The position numbers were made by a program, and so were the translations under genes. This document shows positions 1-5,293 of a stretch of DNA of 8,046 nucleotides, piece after piece (within the stretch, counting starts at the first letter, position 1; each line of letters opens with the position of its first letter). The notes beneath the pieces are model-generated. The model was given only the letters and a program-made list of their open reading frames with translations, searched no databases and was not told the DNA's origin. The DNA is from Kiritimatiellales bacterium (lineage in GTDB: Bacteria > Verrucomicrobiota > Kiritimatiellia > Kiritimatiellales > Pontiellaceae), in NCBI GenBank assembly GCA_013042165.1, contig JABDQT010000092.1, positions 1-8,046 on the forward strand, written 5' to 3'.

Positions 1-239
1 ATAAAAGACAGCCTCTTCCAAAGATGGTAGGCCCACTCACTCTTAAGCGACTCAGGCTTTGTACTTGCCGCTTTGATGGAATTCAGCTCCTCTGAAAGCA
101 GTGTGCTAATGCTCAATCTGTCGAATATATGATACTCTTTGGTAAACCCCATGTCAGCTGTGGACAAACTTCTTAGGTAGTTGCTCAACCATGAAGTGCC
201 CGCTTTTTGTGTGCCGAGACCTAATAAAAAAACATTCAT
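1..239 (-). CDS. Sulfotransferase family protein, N-terminal part (runs off left edge)
   Basis: The minus-strand frame from the ATG at 239 stays open to base 1, giving 79 residues. It begins MNVFLLGLGTQKAGTSWL; GTQKAGTSW at residues 9-17 is the 5'-phosphosulfate-binding loop of PAPS-dependent sulfotransferases, with K12 as the expected catalytic/PAPS-contacting lysine. KEYHIFD at residues 34-40 fits the conserved 'KE..yF' segment that follows in bacterial carbohydrate sulfotransferases. The family transfers sulfate from PAPS to hydroxyl or amino groups, usually on sugars. The 3'-phosphate-binding half lies outside the window. The start lies 2 nt after the stop of the RgpF-domain gene, so the gene is very likely the next member of the same operon. 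I infer that it sulfates the polysaccharide made here; a glycolipid or protein target is also possible. The region is AT-richer than the export genes (24 of 60 G+C at 121-180). Confidence 0.85.
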   Translation of the reverse strand, partial: MNVFLLGLGTQKAGTSWLSNYLRSLSTADMGFTKEYHIFDRLSISTLLSEELNSIKAASTKPESLKSEWAYHLWKRLSF

Positions 240-241
240 TT

Positions 242-1519
242 CTACAACCACCCGCGATTAAAGGCTTCGAGTTTCCATTTTTTCAATGTCACACCGCCAA
301 AAGGACGATCCAGCAAAAGGCGCTGCAGCTCCGTCCTATCCGTTTCCGGCAGTTGGGATGAAACCTTGTTCATATCTGAAATGTTAAAGACGCCCCGATA
401 AAGTCCGTCCAGCTTGACGAGCGGAAGCCCCATATGTATCAGCACCGCAGCATTCTGGTGGATCTGACTGCCCGTCATGTAGACCTCAACCTGGATGGAT
501 ACCACCAGATCGCGAATGCTTTTTTCCTCAAAGGACTCGTCATTGAATATCTTGTGTCGAATCAAGTCCTTTACCCCCTGATAGCCCCCGACAAACATAT
601 TATGGTTCAGCTCTTCGAGCGTGGCATCAACCTTAGCCTGCGCCCCTCTTGTCTCATATTTAGGCGCGATAAATGACTTTAGACTGGCATCCAATACGCT
701 CTTTGCGGAAAGCCTTTTCCAGTCGACAAGAGAGCACGTTCTTGCATTGCGTATGGATATATCCAACAAGTCGTCGGAGTTCTGGATATCACGCATAAAT
801 CGGTTGGTCGAATAGAGTGCATCAACCATATCGGGCGATGAGACCGAGCGCTTCAACACTTTCGATAGCCCCATCTCACCGCGATGGATGACTTTAGGCC
901 GGATATCCGACAGCAGATAGCGCTTCCAGAACTTGATAAACCGCTTCTTGTTCAGAACCGGATTACCGATGGATATGCAGAATGATCCGAGGTGATATTC
1001 GATCTCATAGTTTTCGGTGGAACCGAGCACTTCTTTATCCGTCGAAATCATATCGTCCAGAAATTGCTCCATACCTTTAGTGGTGTAATAGATGCTGTCG
1101 TTGAGCAGCAGGAGCCGAGGGCAGGTCTTGTTCCACTTTTTCCTGAACAGATAAAGGAACCCATGCTTATAGCTGCCGAAGTCGCGGCCATAGTTGAAGC
1201 GCTCGACATAAAAGTCGACCAGCCCTTTCAGGCTGTCAGGCTCTCTCAACTTGAGATTGTTGACGGCGAATACATACATGCCCTTGGATTTTGCCGCTTC
1301 CAGCAACCGGATCAGATCCGGGCGCATCCGGCCTTTCTGGAACAGGGCAATCAGCAGAATCTTTTCTCCCTTGTATGCCGTCTTGAAGTGAGTCTTTGGT
1401 TTCGAAAACTGATACTTGATCCGGTTGACCACGTCCCAGAGCTTGATGATCAGCTTGGCTTTCCGCAGATGATCATTGCTCTTTAGGATGGCCATCCATT
1501 TTTTTGGTTTGTTTTCCAT
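242..1519 (-). CDS. RgpF-domain (rhamnan synthesis F) polysaccharide biosynthesis protein
   Basis: A 425-residue protein from the ATG at 1519. I recognise the RgpF/rhamnan-synthesis-F pattern: GRDFGSYKHG near residues 111-120, LLLLNDSIYY near 136-145 and GSTENYEIEYHLGSF near 166-180. These are typical of proteins in O-antigen, rhamnan and capsule clusters that are thought to act as glycosyltransferases. Known: RgpF acts in streptococcal rhamnose-glucose polysaccharide assembly. Inferred: here it adds or extends a sugar of the surface glycan. No signal peptide or clear membrane segment is seen, so it is probably cytoplasmic. The frame extends to 1567, but that start would overlap the previous gene by 38 nt. 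ATG 1519 lies 10 nt after the previous stop with GAGAAAG just upstream, so I prefer it. Base composition is lower in G+C than in the export genes (26 of 60 at 961-1020), suggesting an exchangeable cassette. Confidence 0.82.
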   Translation of the reverse strand: MENKPKKWMAILKSNDHLRKAKLIIKLWDVVNRIKYQFSKPKTHFKTAYKGEKILLIALFQKGRMRPDLIRLLEAAKSKGMYVFAVNNLKLREPDSLKGLVDFYVERFNYGRDFGSYKHGFLYLFRKKWNKTCPRLLLLNDSIYYTTKGMEQFLDDMISTDKEVLGSTENYEIEYHLGSFCISIGNPVLNKKRFIKFWKRYLLSDIRPKVIHRGEMGLSKVLKRSVSSPDMVDALYSTNRFMRDIQNSDDLLDISIRNARTCSLVDWKRLSAKSVLDASLKSFIAPKYETRGAQAKVDATLEELNHNMFVGGYQGVKDLIRHKIFNDESFEEKSIRDLVVSIQVEVYMTGSQIHQNAAVLIHMGLPLVKLDGLYRGVFNISDMNKVSSQLPETDRTELQRLLLDRPFGGVTLKKWKLEAFNRGWL

Positions 1520-1529
1520 GGTTACTTTC

Positions 1530-2516
1530 TCAATTAGATTTGATCCATTCGATGACTTCAGAAACATCCCTGAAAATCGGCAGGTTCATCATTTTCGCCT
1601 CGCGCAGTTTATTACTGGAACGGGCATCGTTTACGGGGTTGTTTTGCAAGGGATACAGGATGGCATCGTAGCGCACGCTGGGGATTTCGTGGCGGTAGAT
1701 GCGCCAGGGCAGCGCATGCCGATGCTTCCAGCGAATGTTCGATACGTTCGGTAAAACATCGCGATCAATGTGCCAGCCTAGAAAATGGGTGATTTCGGCC
1801 ACCATGCCGCGCTCTGCCAGCAGACTGTTCATTTTGGGAACCCACGTTCTTACCAGCCCGGAAAAATCGCAGAGATGACTGGCCGAAGACAGATAGGCCA
1901 GCCGGATCATTTTTTCCGATCGGTCATTGTTCCGCTGTAACGCCACCGGCTCCACCCAGTGCGGCTCGATTTTCCGGCACCCGTATTTTTCGGCCAGCAG
2001 ATCGCTGGAGGCAAACAGGCTGACCCGGTCGGAGGCACAAATCAGCGGCAGCACATGCGCTGCAAAATGCTTCATTTTTTTGCGGTACTTGGGCGGCAGG
2101 GTAATGTCTTTTGCCAGAGTCTCGTAGTCATCGTCGATCAGGTAATTCAGCCGCTCCCCCGTGCGGCAGAGCCGGTTGAACTCTCGATGCGTGATCGCTC
2201 TCGAGACATAGAGGCCCTCGCCATCCTTCAAATAGGCATTCCGGCCCACCTTCCTGATTTTGGAAGGATGCACGCCGGCGGCGAGCCAGGGGTTCAGCCA
2301 GTAGAGGGATTGCGTGGGGGTTTGATGCAGCCAGAAATGCGGATCGGTCAGGCTGTATTTAATCCCTTTGTAGAGCATGACGGCCTTATGGCCCAGCAGG
2401 GTGGGAACCCGGCTGAATTGCGCCGCCTGCCTGCCGGGTTCGGATGTATTGGCCAGATTGATCATGTCTCTTTTTCTTCTGTTTCCAGCGAGCGGTCGGT
2501 CAGGCTGCAGGATCAC
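1530..2516 (-). CDS. Putative GT-B-type glycosyltransferase
   Basis: A 328-residue protein, probably cytoplasmic, with no signal peptide. The second half resembles the donor-binding domain of GT-B (GT4-like) enzymes: IRLAYLSSASHLCDFSGL near residues 204-221 starts a Rossmann-like segment, and YDAILYPLQNNPVN (283-296) followed by ARSSNKLREAKMMNLPIF (298-315) resembles the 'PL...N..rs..K..Ea...g.Pv' donor-site region. An acidic stretch LIDDDYETL (126-134) sits in the N-terminal half. The family transfers nucleotide-activated sugars; donor and acceptor cannot be read from sequence. The start is GTG at 2516, overlapping the previous stop by 4 nt (GTGA), which suggests translational coupling. An internal ATG at 2465 (residue 18) is an alternative and would remove a basic, uninformative N-terminus. 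The operon context supports a role in capsule or surface-glycan synthesis. I do not recognise a specific named homologue. Confidence 0.72.
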   Translation of the reverse strand: MILQPDRPLAGNRRKRDMINLANTSEPGRQAAQFSRVPTLLGHKAVMLYKGIKYSLTDPHFWLHQTPTQSLYWLNPWLAAGVHPSKIRKVGRNAYLKDGEGLYVSRAITHREFNRLCRTGERLNYLIDDDYETLAKDITLPPKYRKKMKHFAAHVLPLICASDRVSLFASSDLLAEKYGCRKIEPHWVEPVALQRNNDRSEKMIRLAYLSSASHLCDFSGLVRTWVPKMNSLLAERGMVAEITHFLGWHIDRDVLPNVSNIRWKHRHALPWRIYRHEIPSVRYDAILYPLQNNPVNDARSSNKLREAKMMNLPIFRDVSEVIEWIKSN

Positions 2517-3688
2517 TCAAATTCCCGGCTGATGACGATTCCGGTGCGGCCGATGTTCAGCAGCGGGTTGACGAATATCTGGATAAACTTGAAGTATTCG
2601 GCGGCGGGTGCGGTGGAGACAAAGATCATGTCCTTGTCCTGCATCGCGAAAGAGTGGGCCAGAAAGAAGGCCTGCGGATCGTCGAAGTCGAGCCGGTAGA
2701 CGGTGGCGGCGGCCCCTTCGACGAGCACGTCGGGTTGTTCGAAGCCGGCCTGTTCGAGCAGCGCGGGCGACTCGAAGCGGAAGAGGAACACCCCGCCGGC
2801 ATCGGCCAGCGCCTCGCGCAGTCCGCCGGCTTCAGCGAGTGCCTCGGCCAGGCTGATGCCCTCGCTTTTGAAGGTGTGCCGGTTCTGGGAGGTCACTGCC
2901 CCGAAGGCGGTGAAGGAGCGCGGCTGGTGCATGATCTGTACAGCATCGCCGGGCTTGAGCCAGACATTGTTTTCGGATTTGCGCAGGATGTCGTCGAGCC
3001 GGATGGTGTCGCGCGTATCGCCGCGGACGATGGTGGCCTCGGTTTCATAGACGGGCGGTTTGGCGCCGCCGGCCAGCGCAACGAGCTCGAGCAGCCGCAG
3101 GCCGCCGACCGATACCGGATAGCGGCCGGGTTTCACGATATCTCCCACGACAATCACGTTGTTGCTGATGTTGACCTGCAGCGCGACCTGCACCTGCGGC
3201 TCGACGGCCTTGCCCTGCAGACCCTGTTCGATGGTGGCGCGGACCTCTTCGAGGCTCTTGCCGACCACCTTGATCTGGCCGACATAGGGAATGTAGATCT
3301 CGCCGTTCTGATCGATGACGGCGTGGATGGTGTTCTGTTTTCTTTCGACAGTGGAGAAGAGGCCGTCGCTCGACGCCTCCCAGATGCCGATGGCGAGCTG
3401 GTCGCCCACGCCGAGCAGCAGGCCTTCCTTGCCGCTCATGGTCTGGCTGAACTGTTCGTTGTAGAGCGGAATCCGCCGCGCGCCGAGCTCGCGGACTGCG
3501 GTGGTATCGAGCTGCACCATGGCGAACTGCCGATCGGCGCCGGTTTTTTTGCCGGCCCGCTGGATTGTTCCTTCGGACGGCCCGTTTTCGGGCAGCAGGG
3601 CGCAGCCGGCCATCAAGGCGGTGCAGACCATGAGCGCCGATGCTCCAAGGAGCTCGGGCCAACCTGTTTTTCGATTCACGTTAATCAA
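2513..3688 (-). CDS. Capsule polysaccharide export lipoprotein, BexD/CtrA/Wza (OPX) family
   Basis: A 391-residue outer-membrane polysaccharide export protein. Residues 13-29 form a lipoprotein signal ending in the lipobox LMAGC, with C29 as the acylated cysteine. Residues about 92-170 are the Poly_export domain (GVGDQLAIGIWEAS; GEIYIPYVGQIKVVGKSLEEVR). NVIVVGDIVKPGRYPV starts the first SLBB-like domain (about 177-254), and a second follows (about 258-355). The C-terminal segment near 361-391, with aromatic and hydrophobic residues, fits the amphipathic helix that spans the outer membrane in Wza. Length and layout fit the BexD/CtrA type used with ABC-transporter capsules (about 390 residues) rather than the larger KpsD. 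The start is TTG at 3688: a perfect AAGGAG lies 6 nt upstream, whereas the in-frame GTG at 3679 would be 15 nt away. The TTGA overlap joins it to the kpsS-like stop, so translation is probably coupled. Confidence 0.92.
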   Translation of the reverse strand: MINVNRKTGWPELLGASALMVCTALMAGCALLPENGPSEGTIQRAGKKTGADRQFAMVQLDTTAVRELGARRIPLYNEQFSQTMSGKEGLLLGVGDQLAIGIWEASSDGLFSTVERKQNTIHAVIDQNGEIYIPYVGQIKVVGKSLEEVRATIEQGLQGKAVEPQVQVALQVNISNNVIVVGDIVKPGRYPVSVGGLRLLELVALAGGAKPPVYETEATIVRGDTRDTIRLDDILRKSENNVWLKPGDAVQIMHQPRSFTAFGAVTSQNRHTFKSEGISLAEALAEAGGLREALADAGGVFLFRFESPALLEQAGFEQPDVLVEGAAATVYRLDFDDPQAFFLAHSFAMQDKDMIFVSTAPAAEYFKFIQIFVNPLLNIGRTGIVISREFE

Positions 3689-5049
3689 CCTGCACTCCTT
3701 GCTTCGGCCATGTCGATCACGGCGGATTTGTGTTCCTTGAGCCTGCCGAGCACGCTATGGCAGGCGGTATGGATTCCCGGCCGGGCATAGTAATCGCCGA
3801 CCGCCAGTGCTTCGTGCATGATCCAGTTGAGGTAGGCCCGCCGCAGCGTTGGGTCGGCGACATGCCGGCAGGACCAGAAGGCGTCGAAATCGGGTTTCCC
3901 ATGCGCACAGACCGCCAGCTCGGGATGGGCATAGAGGGCCTCGCCGAGTACGAGCAGCGGCGTGCCGTGGTGAATGGCCGAGAGTCCGGACGTGCTGGTG
4001 ATGGTAATCATGCCGGCGGCATGGTGGGCCAGCAATCCCATTGAACCGTGGTCGAGTATGTCGACGCGGTCGCTGATGCCGTAGGCCCGGGCCATTTCGT
4101 CGATGAGCGCATGGTGGTTGGCATGCCCGCGCTCGAGCGGATGGACCTTGAATACGAGGCGGCTTTCCTGTGGTGCGTTTTGTGCGAAGGATTTGAGCGT
4201 GGCGGAGATCAGCCGCAACCGGTTCCAGCCGAGTGCGGCGTCCTGCATCTGGGCGTCGGCATCCACCTGGAAGGGCACGAGATAGTAGTTCTTGTGGCAG
4301 CGCTTTACCAACCACTCGACGGTTTTGGTGTTGTGCGGATGCCGATGGATTCTGCGGCCGGCATTGCGCAGCCAGTAAAAGATTTCGGGCAGGGCCGACA
4401 GCGGCCGATGGAACAGCTCCCTGCGCTTGCCGAAGGTGAAGAAGGTGCGGAAGCTGTAGTATACAAAACCGTGGAGACACATCGGCCGGAAGCCTTTGAA
4501 GTCTTCGGCGGGGAAGTCGGGCTGGTCGTGATAGCGCATTTCCGGCGGCGGCAGCCGGCCCGCGAGCGGCGAGGCGCTGTTGTTGCCGCCCTGTTCGACG
4601 GTGATGTAGCCGGGGCGGATATAGCCCTCTTCGAGGGAAAGCACGTCGATCCCCAGCCGCTGCGCGGCGTTGCGGGCCACACGATGGATCTCGCGCTCCG
4701 CGCCAAACAGGATCACCCGGTCGAAGCCGGCGGTTGAGGCAAAGTCGTGAAACCAGTTGCGCCACTCGTGGATGTCGCCATGAAAGTTGATCCGGCCCTT
4801 TTTGGAGGAGTAAAAGCGGTCGCCGGCATTGAAGCAGACGCGCCACACATCGTAGCCGTTTTGCTCGAGATGCGCCTGCAGCGTCTTGAAAAACGGTCCG
4901 ACCGGCCCTTGCAGCAGCAGAATCCGGGGACGAACTTTCGCCTCGGAGATCGCATCCTTCAGCCGAGGATTGAACCGTATTATGCGTTGTCTGACACGAT
5001 CCGACGCCATGCGGTCCGCTGTTGGCTTATCCATTATTCCCCTATCCAT
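3685..5049 (-). CDS. kpsS: KpsS-like capsule beta-Kdo transferase (capsular polysaccharide export protein)
   Basis: A 454-residue protein from ATG 5049. It shows the KpsS/LipB signature: ILLLQGPVGPFF near residues 43-54, FNAGDRFY near 73-80, LFGAEREIHR near 114-123 and LEEGYIRPGYITVE near 139-152. Towards the C-terminus are YLVPFQVDADAQ (256-267), a KVHP motif (301-304) and TSTSGLSAIHHGTPLLVLG (351-369), the latter two fitting the CMP-Kdo-binding half. Known: KpsS starts the poly-beta-Kdo linker on (lyso)phosphatidylglycerol, and KpsC extends it, for ABC-dependent capsules. E. coli KpsS is shorter (about 390 residues); the extra length here is largely N-terminal and C-terminal. Start choice: GAGGGGG lies just before ATG 5049; ATG 5034 is also plausible, and the longest frame would begin at a TTG at 5103. 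It is the first gene of the minus-strand operon. No KpsC, KpsM/T or KpsE is visible in the window. Confidence 0.9.
   Translation of the reverse strand: MDRGIMDKPTADRMASDRVRQRIIRFNPRLKDAISEAKVRPRILLLQGPVGPFFKTLQAHLEQNGYDVWRVCFNAGDRFYSSKKGRINFHGDIHEWRNWFHDFASTAGFDRVILFGAEREIHRVARNAAQRLGIDVLSLEEGYIRPGYITVEQGGNNSASPLAGRLPPPEMRYHDQPDFPAEDFKGFRPMCLHGFVYYSFRTFFTFGKRRELFHRPLSALPEIFYWLRNAGRRIHRHPHNTKTVEWLVKRCHKNYYLVPFQVDADAQMQDAALGWNRLRLISATLKSFAQNAPQESRLVFKVHPLERGHANHHALIDEMARAYGISDRVDILDHGSMGLLAHHAAGMITITSTSGLSAIHHGTPLLVLGEALYAHPELAVCAHGKPDFDAFWSCRHVADPTLRRAYLNWIMHEALAVGDYYARPGIHTACHSVLGRLKEHKSAVIDMAEARSAG
3695..3700 (-). promoter_or_regulatory. Shine-Dalgarno AAGGAG that decides the TTG start of the export lipoprotein gene
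   Basis: On the minus strand AAGGAG lies 6 nt before the TTG at 3688 and 15 nt before the next in-frame candidate, GTG at 3679. It lies inside the last codons of the kpsS-like gene, consistent with termination-reinitiation across the TTGA overlap. Confidence 0.75.
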
Positions 5050-5051
5050 AG

Positions 5052-5058
5052 CCCCCTC
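5052..5058 (-). promoter_or_regulatory. Ribosome binding site GAGGGGG of the kpsS-like gene
   Basis: On the minus strand GAGGGGG ends 2 nt before ATG 5049, so the GAGG core is about 5 nt from it. This supports 5049 over the upstream TTG at 5103. A second purine run, AGGGGAATA, precedes the ATG at 5034 and leaves that start possible. Confidence 0.5.
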
Positions 5059-5161
5059 GAGCACTCTCCTACACCATATGTTGTGTTGGAATGACAAAAA
5101 CAAGCCATATTTAGATTAAACTAGCAAGTTCTTTTTGCGGACTTACAGCCTGCTGTTGCGG

Positions 5162-5259
5162 TCCGGGTCTGACCTGAAACAGGCGCCGAAAAACACGCAA
5201 TTTATGTGCCGACTATCCGGTTGACCCGGGAATCGTTGATCGGTAGGGTTTCCGGGTCT
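5162..5259 (+). repeat. 9-nt direct repeat TCCGGGTCT (5162-5170 and 5251-5259)
   Basis: The two copies are identical. The downstream copy forms the 3' arm of the terminator and the first base after it. The upstream copy can pair with the same 5' arm, which makes it a natural antiterminator strand. It is too short to be a mobile-element repeat. Confidence 0.6.
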
Positions 5260-5263
5260 TTTT
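5223..5263 (+). terminator. Intrinsic terminator in the 5' leader of the PpiD/SurA-like gene
   Basis: GACCCGGGAA (5223-5232) pairs with TTTCCGGGTC (5249-5258) over ten positions with one G-U wobble. A 16-nt loop separates the arms, and five T residues (5259-5263) follow. The other strand has no T-run after the stem, so it is directional (plus strand). No plus-strand gene ends nearby; it lies 30 nt before the ATG at 5294. It must therefore either attenuate that gene or end a small RNA. Confidence 0.7.
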
Positions 5264-5275
5264 ATACATGTTTGA

Positions 5276-5281
5276 AAGGAG
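5276..5281 (+). promoter_or_regulatory. Shine-Dalgarno AAGGAG of the PpiD/SurA-like gene
   Basis: AAGGAG ends 12 nt before ATG 5294, slightly long but the best match upstream. The later in-frame ATGs at 5300 and 5303 are further away, so 5294 is preferred. The site lies directly after the leader terminator. Confidence 0.5.
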
Positions 5282-5293
5282 AGAAGACTACCT

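Larger units (their letters stand above)
5137..5264 (+). promoter_or_regulatory. Candidate transcription-attenuation leader (riboswitch-like) upstream of the PpiD/SurA-like gene
   Basis: The divergent intergenic region (5050-5293) contains several pairings readable by eye on the plus strand. (1) CGGAC 5138-5142 pairs with GTCCG 5161-5165, enclosing ACAG 5145-5148 / CTGT 5153-5156. (2) CCTG 5173-5176 pairs with CAGG 5180-5183 around an AAA loop. (3) CAC 5194-5196 pairs with GTG 5206-5208, or GGCGC 5182-5186 with GTGCC 5206-5210. (4) GACCCGGG 5223-5230 pairs either with 5251-5258, forming the terminator, or with TCCGGGTC 5162-5169, forming a stem that closes hairpins 2 and 3 into a three-way junction. 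Pairings 1 and 4-upstream share bases, so three mutually exclusive states can be drawn. This is inference from base pairing only; I do not recognise a known riboswitch class. The alternative is an independent small RNA ending at the same terminator. Confidence 0.4.

Noticed and set aside
2654..3790. 378-codon open frame on the plus strand opposite the OPX gene
   Set aside because: It lies wholly antisense to a clearly recognised lipoprotein gene and the end of kpsS. Its residues show no family pattern, and such frames are common where codon position 3 is GC-rich.
4048..4737. 229-codon open frame on the plus strand inside the kpsS-like gene
   Set aside because: It is antisense to strongly conserved KpsS motifs and has no recognisable motif or ribosome binding site.
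5091..5117. Possible sigma-70 promoter on the plus strand: ATGACA (5091-5096) and TAGATT (5112-5117)
   Set aside because: The spacer is 15 nt and the -10 box matches only four of six positions. It is in the right place for the leader RNA but too weak to annotate.
5143..5153. TTACAGCCTGC resembles a stretch near the 3' end of E. coli 6S RNA as I remember it
   Set aside because: The match is 11 nt only. The surroundings do not give the long, bulged rod of 6S RNA, and the segment is better explained by the local ACAG/CTGT hairpin.
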